Part shown: piece after piece, positions 23,127 to 35,915 of the stretch | Numbering within the stretch: position 1 is the stretch's first letter | Layout of the letters: the number at the start of each line of letters is the position of its first letter | From: Schizophyllum amplum | Taxonomy: Eukaryota; Basidiomycota; Agaricomycetes; Agaricales; Schizophyllaceae | Direction: 5' to 3' | Length of the DNA stretch: 64,000 nt | NCBI GenBank assembly: GCA_007026445.1 | Contig: VDMD01000004.1 | Coordinates: forward strand, 186,001-250,000 | Made by a program: the position numbers and the translations under genes | Notes under the pieces: model-generated | What the model was told of the DNA's origin: nothing | The model's input: only the letters and a program-made list of their open reading frames with translations | Database searches by the model: none

Positions 23127-23727
23127 TTACTCCTCTTCATCCTCGCTCCCAGCGTCCGAGTCGCCCTGGCTAGAGGCGAGTTAGCCACACGACATGATTT
23201 GCTACAAGAAAGGCACATACGTGATGTTGTAGAACCGGAGCTCGTAGTTGTCTTTTGTGGTGGCGACGATGCTGGGGAGTATGAGCATGGCGTACCCATG
23301 CAAGCCCAGAACAACTCACCGAACCCAATCTCTCAAGCCGCTCTTCTTCAAGAACTTCTTGGTGAGGTACTTGAGGTATCGTTTTGAGAAGACGACGTTC
23401 GAGGACACGGTGATCTTGTTCTGACCTGCACGATCGTGAGCGGATGGAGGAGGCGCGACAACGATCGAACGCACCATCTCGAACGATCTTGACATTGGTG
23501 CCCAGCGCGCCCGCCTTCCCCTCGACCTTTATGCGATCGTGGAGGTAGTTTTCAAAGTCTGCGCCGTCGAATACACCGTCCGCCGCTGGCCTCGAGTAGT
23601 CGATCACGTAGTTGTGCTTGGCGCTAGAGCCTTTGGTGGAGCTGGAAGAAGCCTTGGGCTAGTGGAGGGGGGAGACGGCGGGTATTAGCCTACTGACAGA
23701 AACCAGCAAAGCAGTTAACCACACCAT
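23127..23727 (-). CDS. RPL22: 60S ribosomal protein L22e
   Basis: Large-subunit ribosomal protein L22e. Conserved blocks: [55 protein letters not shown] and [13 protein letters not shown], ending in an acidic DAGSEDEEE tail typical of eukaryotic L22. The start is inferred. The only splice solution I find uses ATG at 23725-23727 followed at once by a GTGTGG...CTAG intron, giving M then [15 protein letters not shown] start codon isolated in its own first exon is frequent in fungal ribosomal-protein genes. Three or more further short introns. Divergent from CBF5 with 155 bp between start codons. Confidence 0.93.
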
Positions 23728-23882
23728 ATTGGCGGCGACGAAGGGAAGGGGAAGGGATGATCAGGTTGGAAAATAAGCGCCCGTGATAACTTTTTGCTCG
23801 GCGTGTGCCGGTGTGGGTCGGACCGGCTGCCGGTGCGTGAAGGAAATTTTGGAGTTTTTGTTTTCGAACGTTAACGTCTGCC
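23728..23882. promoter_or_regulatory. Bidirectional RPL22/CBF5 promoter
   Basis: Only 155 bases lie between the start codons of a ribosomal-protein gene and a ribosome-biogenesis gene, so they must share promoter DNA. The span contains a T-rich run and alternating GC-rich segments; I cannot assign a named factor site. Confidence 0.7.
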
Positions 23883-25608
<1,726 letters not shown>

Positions 25609-26251
25609 GCAAGTGAGGCTTACGGTCCACAAGCCCCCAGGGGCGAGCAAGGCCGCTGCTGTTGTGTGTAGTTCGTGTAGCATTATCTTATATTGTACGA
25701 TGGGACTCTTGCTTGATATTCTACGCGATGTTTTGGATCTTTCAAACTGCTGACGATGGCGGTCGACCGTTTCCTCGGATCGCTCGCTGGCAAAGAAAAC
25801 AACTTGCGCTCGTTCAGTGAGAATCACTCACCGATAAGATGGCATCGATGAATACGCAACACTTTCCGGGAATGCAGTTCTTCTGAATCTGAGTACCTAG
25901 AAGAGGACGTGCTACATAAAACTCGCCCTGAACCTGTTTTACGCTTGACCTCAACCTCGTTCGAACTTCCCCGCCATACAAGCCTTCTGTATAGCGCAAT
26001 CAGCCCCGAGGTCCTTGACCTTTCTGGCAGCCTGGGCATGGGCAAGGTGAATTGAGCGTCGAGAGCATGCTCAGCGAACCGCGGAGCACCGTGAGTAACC
26101 CGCGATCGACCACAGAGGATTGCCAGCATCTTGCCGCCCACCAGCAGTAGTCCGTGCGCTTTGTGACCCTGGGCACAGCGAGACCGCGGCACTGGGGCAC
26201 GCCACAGATGCGGGCATCGATTTGCCACTTCAGCAAGAGTGCTGTTCTCCT
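25609..26251. other. Convergent 3' intergenic region, CBF5/FunK1
   Basis: About 640 bases between the stops of two converging genes. Minus-strand open frames here have mixed composition and no domain. It should carry both 3' UTRs. Confidence 0.5.
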
Positions 26252-29166
26252 TTAGCGCTTCTTCGATCCCGAGCCCTTCGTGGACTTCGTGGTCCCCTGC
26301 TGCTGTCCGCCCGCATTCGACTCCGCGCTGGCTTGGAGGCGTTTGGACCGCCGTAAGATAACGTGTTCGGTAGCTGGTTGTTTGTGAGGGGCAGCCTTGC
26401 GTGGTGCCTTCTGCGGCGCAGGAGCAGGGGTGGTTCGCGCACGCTTCGCCGGCTTCGCACGAGCTGCATCTGCAGACTTGCGCTTGCGAGTTGTGCATTC
26501 GCTCTCGGCTGATGCCGGGGGCTCCTGGTGGGCTGTCGCCGTCGGGCTGATGTCGTGCATTGGTTGGTCCTTGGAGCCTTCGGCGGGCTCGGATATGAGG
26601 AGCTCGCCAGTCTGCAGGTCGACTTGGGACAGAAGGACGAGGGGCTGCAGCCCTTCCGAAGGCGTATAATGCGTGATGATGTCGCGAAACACCTTCCGCG
26701 CGTCGTCGTAGATCTTCGCATTCGCGTGGAAAAGCGAAGCGGCCATGCGTTCCGTAACCTGAGGCGCGTTGCGAGTCGACCCATGTGGGACGATGGTGCT
26801 GTCTTCCACAGTTTTGTACGTCCTGCGAAGAGTCGGGAGAAGATCCGCCAATGCGACAAGGGGCGACTCGAGGCCATAGACGCTGGCAAGGGTTTCTTTC
26901 AACTCCTCACTGGCCTCGACGTCTTTGATAAGTAGCTCTCGAGCCGAGACAGGCTCGGTAGTGTTGACGAAGAGGCGATTGGCGTGGGAGACCATACACA
27001 CAGCATGTTCTCGACATGTAGCCCAGGTAGCCTTGTCCAGTAGCCGGTCCCTAGGCATGCGATGCATGACGAAGTCGAGAGCCATCCATAGGATGGACTC
27101 CAGGTCATGGAGAAAGTTGTAGGAGAAATATCTGCGCGCCAGAAGGCCGGAAAGGCCAGAGTCGTAGAAGAGATGCATGCGGTGCGACACTTCGATGGCC
27201 ATATAATCTCCGGTGCCCTAGGCAGAACGTATGTGAGCGAGTAGCCCAACGCGGCGTCGGCGTAGACTGACCGTTATGGGATCATGCATCGAGATTTTGT
27301 CGTAATCCTTGAGGTACTCCAGGTCCGCCATCTTGGTCACGTAGCGCTCGCACAACGGCTTCTTCGATGGAGAGTTGGATTCATCGGCAGCAGCCAGTTG
27401 CCATAACATCGTGTTTCCCGGGCTCATGTCTCGGTGCATGCTGTCTACCCGACGAAGCCATGAGATAGCTAAAGATATGTCAGATGTGAGAAACAGAACA
27501 CAAGGGCCAACACGCACTGAAGACGCTCTCCTCCAACGCAAAGAAAAAGAGGGCAGGATCATCGACTTTGTATAGGTCAACGCAAACTTCCGTGTAGAGT
27601 GTCCGGCAGTGCTTGCGCCCGTGCAGCTGCAGGGGCGCAGATTCAAGCTGGGCTGGGCGGGCGGGGCCTATGTATCCTGCTTCTTGACGAGGTGTGCTCC
27701 CCTCCACGCGAGCCTTGGACGACTTCGAGCCTTTCGGGTTCAACGGGTCCGCGAACTTATAGGGTGTCGATGCGGCAGGCGGGGCCGGGACGGCGTCACG
27801 GTAACCATTCCAAGCTACAACGCCGTCTGCCTCGATGTGCAGGAAGTGTTTCCATATCTCCTCAAACTCCTCGTCCGACGCGGCCGCTTCCTTAAATTTG
27901 GCACGAAGAGAGTTTTGGATTTCGCGTTCCAGCAACGTGTCGTCGTCGTCCCAGAGCCAGTAGTCGCGTAAAACGTTATCGTCACAGTCCAAGAGAGATA
28001 GCCCGTCCCCCCTCTCAGATACGCGTCGCACTTTGAAGACACGCATGGCGCGTGTGTACAGAGCGGCAGCGCAGTTTTCGTGCAAGATCTCCGTCGTCTG
28101 ATAGGTGTGGGTCGTCCCGTCGTTGTGGCAAACGTCGAATTGATACTGCCAGTATTTTTTCGAGTCAAGTACCCGAACCACGGTCGGATCAAACCCGAGC
28201 TGGAACTCGTCGGCAAACGACGAGAACAGAATGCCCTGGATCAACTCTTCCTTGTTCTGATAACATAAATGAGAAAAGACAATCTAAGAATGCATCGCAA
28301 CGCACCTTATGTATATCGAAAAACAGGGTAACCGCGGAGTGAGAGCGTGAATGGTTCCAGAGGCGAGCCCACTTGCCCTCGCTTGTTAGAGCGAAGTGCG
28401 AGGCGCGTCGCAAGTCAGCGAAGAGATAATGACCTGCGGCACCTATGGTCTTCATATCGTCCTGACAGAAATGCTTAGATACCTAGACGCGACAACACGC
28501 GGGTGAAGAGCAACTCACATCAAGAACCTTCTTGTCGTCTTTCTGAAGCTTGAACTCGTAGGAGAATGTCACGTCCGCTGTGTTGATGTTGCAAGTATTG
28601 CCACTTCCAGAGCCAAGTGTCGTATATTGTGCACTCCCAGAGCTGGAGTCGGACGTGTACGTGGATTTGGCGAAGTGGTTAAAGGCGTCGACGTGGAAAG
28701 AGGACCCCTCCACTTCCGACAGCGTCTCATTATCGGGTCGAGAGTTGAATAAGCACGTGCGCTTGTTCTTTGCGAAGCGCCGAGGCATTTGGGAGGAAGC
28801 TGCTTCGACGACCGCCTCAACGACCTTCGCAAGCCGCCCGAAGTGCGCGTTCTCGCCATGGAACTTCTCGTCGGTTAGGAGGTCGCGCCATTGACCATCC
28901 TCGTTGATATGTCCTCCCTCGGTCAATTTGGATATGATTCCCCGCATAGAGGTATTGTTGACCCTCTTCCAGCCTTTAGGTGTAATATAGGTGGCATAGA
29001 AGTCGTCCACAGTGCACTCGCGCGTGTGGTTCTCTGCGCTGCGGGTGTGCATGGTACGGGCTTGTGCGGTATTCTCTTCTTCCCTTGCTTCGGGATGTGT
29101 GGTGGGACTTTTGCGAGGTGAATCGTTAAGAGAGTTGTATGCTGTAGCGTGTTGCATAAGACTCAT
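26252..29166 (-). CDS. FunK1 fungal-type protein kinase
   Basis: FunK1 kinases are an expanded family in multicellular fungi with unknown substrates. The catalytic loop is present as MHRDMSPGN near 27430. A metal-site DLE (KMADLEYLKDY) replaces DFG, as is usual in this family, and an activation-segment GTGDYMAIEVSHR follows. The N-terminal half (TPKGWKRVNN to YQTTEILHENCAAAL) is the family-specific N-lobe. The tail is long, Lys/Arg/Pro-rich (TRKRKSADAARAKPAKRAR), probably nuclear. Introns near 28470, 28280, 27480 and 27220 join the frames. Start ATG at 29164-29166, the first in frame. I cannot locate the ATP-binding Lys with certainty. Confidence 0.88.
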
Positions 29167-29685
29167 GATGGCAGTGGCAAGCGGCAGTGGCGAGCAGGCG
29201 AAATGGCGGAGAGGGCGAAGACATTGGGTTTGTGCTCACCTTTATAGTCTCAAATGGATGTCATGAACAGTTTCCCAGGGGCCAAGATCGAGCAGAGAGC
29301 TCTTTGTTCTGCGGCTGCGGGAGCCCAGATGAGAGTCAAGTTCAACAATGAGGGCGCGTGCTGGCCCGCCTTATGATGTGATCACCACGTGGTGTGATCG
29401 GGTCCTAATCGGGATCCGTGGCATTGTGGCAATCCGTGGCGGCGGTCCTGCTGCAATTCCCACGCCCCTTAGCACGTATACCCGCGAACGACTGCCCCTA
29501 GACTGCCTGGCTTTCAATGAATCTGCAGAGGGCCTGAAGAACTTCAAAGCTACCCTACTTGTAGTGTTCACTCTTTGCGAAGTCCAGAACAATGCACCCT
29601 GTATCGTATCCTCGCTTTGTACCAGTGTGAAATGTATGCTTCAAGTACGAAGGGCCCGTCGATGATCGATGATGGCAGAGCAACG
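29167..29685. other. Intergenic: FunK1 upstream / DHX29 3' region
   Basis: About 520 bases. Contains the FunK1 promoter with its TATA-like element. A 105-codon plus-strand frame (29348-29665) has no domain or splice support, so I do not call it. Confidence 0.5.
29239..29248 (-). promoter_or_regulatory. TATA-like element of the FunK1 gene
   Basis: Minus strand reads ACTATAAAGG about 75 bases upstream of the kinase ATG, a good TATA match at a usual distance. Confidence 0.45.
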
Positions 29686-32600
29686 TCAAGTCGATAACAT
29701 GATAGACTTCTGCCCGTCCTCGTCCTCGAACTTCGTCTTACCCAGCACCATCATAGCGAGCTCCTGCCACTGTACCTGCGTTCCCACCAGTCTCTTGCCC
29801 CGAAGCTGCTGTGACAAGTTGGACGCGAGCTGACTTCGTAAGACCTTGATCGCCATGTTCACCTTGGGCTCGACGCAGAAGCGGATCTTCCGATCGATAA
29901 AGAAAGAATTAGCTGTCAACTGGTATGCGAGTGAGCGTCAGCCTCCATACTCATGCTATCACTCGACATATGCACCTTGAAGTCGTGGTCCCCACATAGT
30001 AAAGCGATAGCCATGTCGTCAACGGGGCTTGTTTCCCAGACGTAGAGCTTCTTGGAGTGCCTATAGGAGCTGTGAGTTAGCTCGATCCCCGCGCGGGCAA
30101 GGGCGACTCTTACATCAAGGTGAAGTATGCCAGGTGATTGACGCCGAAGCTCAGAGGCCGACGCTTGAAGTTGACTGACGACGGGTGGAAAGAGGCCGCT
30201 TGATTGTTCGAAATTGTGCGCATCGTACCGCCGCGGTCCACGGACAAGAGCTTGGGGTACAGTCCGGCAGCAAGCGCAGCGTTGACGAGGAAGGTGTTCT
30301 CCGAATTGACGTCAAATTCAGACGGTACACTGACAAACTTAGTACGGTTGCGCGTGTAACGTGAACTGAGAGTAATGAGCATAGGTGGACGGCTCGTAGA
30401 GGAGGCAGTCGTACCGTTGCAGCTCTCGAATGAAGGCCCGGTCGACGTGAATGAATGAGGAGTCGACCAAATAGCTGCGACTTAGTGAGTACAGGTAGTT
30501 TGCGGCACCATAACACGTACCCTAAGAACTGCTGGCGCAAATCTTCAATCTGCTGCAAGTTCTGATGTTTAATGAGCACCAGATCTGACGAGACTTCAGC
30601 GGAGGATACGTACCTGGTGGCTCAGAAAAGCGTCGCGGCAGAACCTCTTCACAAAACTGGCGTTATTCGAAGGATTCGTCACCACCCTCCGCCAGGTCGC
30701 GAAGGCGTTGTGAATTGTTGAGAAGTCCGAGTTCTCTGTGAAGCGGTTATTGAATGCGGTGCTGGCGCGCGATATTTTGCTCACCCATCCGGAATGACGC
30801 CTTGGCCCGGTCGGCTTCCTGCTCCATCCCAAACGGCGACAAGAACGGCGACTTCGAGTTCAACGTCGCCGCGATCGTTAGCGCAGGGTCCAAGCAACGG
30901 AATAGAGCCGCCATCAACAGGAATTTGCCCAAATGCACGTCCGTCGGCAACTGGCTCAAAAGCCTGCCCATAGGCGTGATATCTTCCGTTGGCGTGAGCG
31001 CGCGCACTTCGACGAGCATTGATACGGCGCGTTGGATGTTGACCGACTGTGGAGGGTCGAGCGCCTGCAGCAGCACCTCCTCGATGGAGTTCCCGAGCTT
31101 GACCTTCATGATCTTGATGCGCAATGCAAGGTCAGACAGGCTCAGGCGCATCATCTCCGGAAGAGGATGGTCAGCCATCTTGTCGTGGCGGAATTTGGTG
31201 AAGAGATGGAAGCAAAGACCACTCTGTACACGACCGGCGCGGCCACGGCGCTGGGCAGCGTTGCTCTTCGCGATGAATGTTTCCACGAGTCGACTGATTT
31301 GGCGTTTCTCGTCGAACCTTATTCAAGTGAGCTTGATGCTCAGGTAGGGCCAAAAAGAGACGACCTACCTCATCTCACGATGCTTGCCGGTGTCGATAAC
31401 GCAGGTGATGTCTGGGATGGTGATACCAGTCTCCGCGATGTTTGTTGCTGTAGGAGCAAAGAACGTCAACATATGTTATATCCGAAGGGGACGAAGACAA
31501 CACACCGATGACAATCTTCCGTATCCCAGGAGGTGGGAGATTGAATACTGAGCCCTGCGCCTCACTCGACAAAGTGGAATGCAGAGGGTACAAAATGAAC
31601 TGATCGCCCCCGAAAGCCCTGTGCTCTGTGAGCATTTCGTTGAGCCTGCGTATCTCATTGATGCCTGGCATGAAAATCAAGATAGCGGCGGAGTAGTTCA
31701 TCATCGCGGGGTCTTCGAAGCAGATGCGCTCGAGGAGCCGCACAATGAGGTCGTAGGGAATGAGACGGTCGTCGTAGAGGTTGATCGTGTCCGCCGTACT
31801 CGGTGAGTATCTCTTGCCTAGGCGAGCCTTGGAGTCATCGGTTGCATCCGATTCGTCCTCATCTTCATCGCGCGTACCCAGCTCCTCGGACCAGTCGATC
31901 TTGTTCTTGCCATTGTTGAACTTGTCGTGCTCTACAGCGTCACAGGTGAGCGGATGATGTGTTCATATTTGGACAACACGTACTGCGTCTGGCGTACGGC
32001 GACTTCTCGTCGACCTTCCAGCGAGTGCACTCAACGGCATCTTCGAGAAACTGGACGTCCACGGGGAAAGTACGACCGGGAACCTGCAGCGTCGGACAGC
32101 CGCCAAAGTACTCGGATATCTTCTCAGCGTCCACAGTCGCCGACATGAGGATGACCTTGAGATCAGAGCGTTGGGCCAACAACTGTCGTAAAGTCAAGAG
32201 GAGGAAGTCGGACTGTAGAGCTGCTAAGTGAGCTTTCGACGCGAGCTATGTGGAGATTTACCTCGATCGTCCGCTCGTGGACTTCGTCAATGATGATGTG
32301 CTGATACATTGTGTCAGCCGGTGACAGGGAGACAATAATTTGCTTGCCGTGATCTCATCGAATGCTGTCCCATGCCCGCTCTGGCCTGACCCGTTCTCCA
32401 ACATGCGCAGCGCAATGCCGTTCGTCACAAATGTAAGACGCGTGTTTTTCGACGTGTTGCTTTCAAGACGAATGCTGTATCCGACCAGAGAAGCGTTGGT
32501 CCCAACAGCGTTTGTTGCGTCGCCTAGTTCGCGCGAGACACCTACACAGCACATCAGCAGTTGCAATAACGATATTGACGGAATCATACGTTGTGCAAGA

Positions 32601-35178
32601 GAAATCGCGGAGATACGCCGAGGCTCTGTGCAGAAAATCTTGCAAGGCTTGCCGCGAGAAAGCTGGTCTTCCAAGATGAACGTAGGAACTTGAGTAGACT
32701 TGCCACTGCGAAGATGGTCAAACTTCAGACGCACAGCGGTGGAGATGACATACCATCCAGTTTCTCCGCTCAGCACTAGTACTTGAGAAGCGTCGAGTAT
32801 ATTGATAATTTCCTGACGGTAAGCTGCGATCGGTAGCTGGTCGCGGTAGCCCTGTCGAAGAGGCGTTTGTTCAGCAAGATTTTACGTCGAAAAATTCACA
32901 TATACCCACGAGCATCTCCTGATAGCTGAGGCTCGCTTGTCGTGCAAGGAATGCTTCCATCAACTGCTCTGAGAATGCCTCGCCATTCTGTGTCGGCGCG
33001 TCGGAAATTGGCGCTTCCTTGACATCAGGCGCAGACTTGGCCGCCTTGAGAACCTGTAGACATGCCAATTCAACACAGATGTTCTCCTAAGGCAGGTGAG
33101 CACACTGACCTTCCCGCTACGCTGCGCCTTCTCATCAAGGATACTACGCAGCTTGCGCCACGTCTCTCGGTTACTCGCGTCTTCTCGCTTCTTCCGGGCG
33201 GCATCCAACTCGTCCCACAGGTCCCGGAAATTGGGCGGTAGCAGCCGGAAGAACGTTTGGCTGCCCACAGCGCTACTGATGGCACCCGCAGCGAATCCCT
33301 CCGTCGCCGGGAACGACAGCGCATGTAGACCGACCAGCGAAATATACTGCTCGGCTTGCCCCATCTCGCTGCACGCCACGTCTTCCATAGCCCATTCGTC
33401 CGTTCGGCCACCCTCCCAGCGGATGTTGAGGCGGGTGCGCATCGCGCGGCTGCTGCCGGAGACGTTGCTATACGAGATGGCTGCATAGCGATCTATCTTG
33501 GACACGGCCTCGCTGAGGAGCGTCTTCGGTGTCCGCCCGGACCAATGCTTGGGAAGTGCCATGTCGCGCACGGGGATCGTCTTGCCCTCCGAGTTCGTTC
33601 CAGAAGTGGGAGCACCTTCCAAGAGAGCAAACATCCCGCCTTCTTCTGATTCGCTACCGTCGTCCGTCGCTACGGTACTGCCCGGCTCGCTCTTGATTGA
33701 GATATTTGGAGGAGGTTTCTTCTTGTCGGCCTTAGGTCGCTTCACCGGAGTGGTTATAGGGCCGTCCTGAGCATCTAGCCCGCGCAACTTGGCTTGCAAG
33801 GCTTCCGCGTCCGCCTTGCTTCGCGCGACCGAGTACATTTCTTCCGCTTCGCGGAAGTCAAAGAAATAGTTTTGCTTGACGTCTTCGAGTTGCTTGCGGA
33901 GGGTCGGCAGCTTAGCCATTCCAACGGGATTGCCCTTAAGCTTCTGAGCATTGATCTCGTCCATGTGCAATTTGATCTTCACATAGTCGTCGTGCGGCTC
34001 GTCTGAGGAGGACAGGTCCTGTGTCGACAGCGCGAACTTGTCGTCCATCTGTTGCAAGCCGTTCTTTGGTGCAGGCGTCCGCGGCTTGGATAGGTCGGGT
34101 TCGTCCTCTTCTGCAGCAGGCGTACCCGGCGCGGAGGGTGTGGTTGATAGCGAACGTGGGACGAAAGCGGGAGCTTGCGCATCCAGGCGCGGCTTGCCGG
34201 AAGATGCCTTAGCTGATGCCTTCACCGACTTTGGTGTGGGAGTGGACAGGGCCAGGAATTGCGCAGGGGTGCGGGGTGTGCGTGGCGTGCCCTTGGCTTG
34301 ACTTCCGGGAGTCTTTGGTTCAGGTGCATCCGGCGCCTCTGCAATCCTCGTTGAGTAGTGCGTATGAGGGCAAGAAAGTTAACCGACCTTTGTTGAACTG
34401 AAGCTCAGCTTCATCGCAGTGGAGATAGAGCTGGGCAAATGTGTTATTTCAGATGGCCATCACGATGAGCTAACTTGACACACCCAGTCGTACGCCTCTT
34501 CAATATCCAAACCGTTCATGTTGCGGAGACATTCGTCTACTCGGGCTTCGGAAAAGCCCAGCCTTCGCAGGACGCCATAGGTTATGCCGAGCTTCGTCAC
34601 CGACTTGTCATCCGCGTCGTCGACCGACTTCTTGCCTGCCCGTGATTCAGTGGGTGTTGATGGAAAGAATGCTGCATGTAACTGACCATCCAGTCGCACA
34701 TCGGAGTTCAGAGCCAGATCTAGGACGCGCTTCGTAGCAATGCTATCGAGTTCGAGCACCGGCAGCGTCTGCGCGAAGCGCCTGTCAACTTCGATTGCCT
34801 GTCGAACATTGAGGACCGCCGGTGTAGCTGGTTCACATTGACAATACCTTGACAGTTCTGAAAAGCCAGTCAGCGCATATCTTTTTAGAAAGACACGCGT
34901 ACACACCTTGTGACCTCCTTCTCCACCTTGTCCTGCAGCTTGTCAACCAGGGCCTGCAGCACTTGCTCCTCGTCGCTCAAGCCACTATCAGCGGCCTTAT
35001 TCGCATCCCCGGCCGCATCCCCCTCCACATAAGGCGCCTCCTGTGACTCCTCCTCCGGGCTGGTCTCTGTGGGCGCCGGCTCCTCCACAGGCTCGACCGG
35101 AACGACCTTCTTCGGCACAGACGTCGTCGCAAAGCCCCGCGCGACCGGCTTCAGCGCCGTCTTCTTCTTCTTGGCCAT
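29686..35178 (-). CDS. DHX29-type DEAH-box RNA helicase
   Basis: DEAH/RHA helicase of the DHX29/DHX57 type (DHX29 helps 40S subunits scan structured 5' UTRs). N-terminus [20 protein letters not shown], then a UBA-like segment ([17 protein letters not shown]). Next is the DHX29-like pre-helicase region ([59 protein letters not shown]). Motifs: GETG joined by an intron to [11 protein letters not shown] (about 32680-32770); [20 protein letters not shown] near 32275; [14 protein letters not shown] near 32140; [24 protein letters not shown] near 31245. HA2/OB domains follow. A dozen or more introns. The acidic Ser-rich insert near 33600-33700 is not conserved sequence I recognise. Family firm; DHX29 versus DHX57 less so. 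Confidence 0.9.
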
Positions 35179-35915
35179 CCCCCAAAAGCCACAAAAACCC
35201 CGCTCCCAAGGTTGTGTTCTCCCTCCTTCTCGAGTTTACGCCCAGTCAAGCGGCGGGTGGATGTCGATTAGTCGGCTGAGTGGATTATGTAGGCGGTGTC
35301 TTCACTAGGGCGATAATACAGATATGCGTGTACAGTTATGGGAACAGTGGGTGGTGCGCGCGAAATGAGTGCGTGCGGCGTCGGAGTCGATCAGAGGGCG
35401 CGTCGGGCGATGGACGGCCGGTCAGTTGAGGGTTCCGCTATGGATGAGCGAGAGATTGCAGCAATTGAGAAAGTTGTTCTGTGAAGCATGAGAGGGGCGG
35501 AATGCGTGTAAGCTGGCGAGCATCGATGGCCAGTCACCGTCGCGGACAAGTCGATACGCGCCACGCCGACTCATTGCTCTGACGAAAACAACAATCTTAT
35601 CTTATCTCCCTCACGTTCTTGCTTTCGATCACGGTCCCAAAGCCAACTTGCACTTCTTTACTCGACACTGACAGAGCGTGTAGCACACATGCAAGTACTT
35701 CACGAAGGAAACATACACGAGCAAGACCTCAAGATAACAAACGAACCTGACTGCACTATGACTGGCGAGATAGCACGATACACAACTTGAACGAACGGTA
35801 GCGACAGTGGATCGCCAGCCCACAGCTAGGCAGCTATCAAAAACACATTGCATTGTCCATCATCTCCCCACGACCTGCCCTCCTTCAGATAGTCCGTTGC
35901 TCTCCGTTCACCCCC
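35179..35915. other. Intergenic: DHX29 upstream region
   Basis: About 740 bases holding the promoter of the helicase and the 3' end of the next minus-strand gene. No gene, repeat or clear TATA seen. Confidence 0.5.

Noticed and set aside
29348..29665. 105-codon plus frame upstream of FunK1
   Set aside because: No domain and no splice support; it lies in the promoter of a minus-strand gene.
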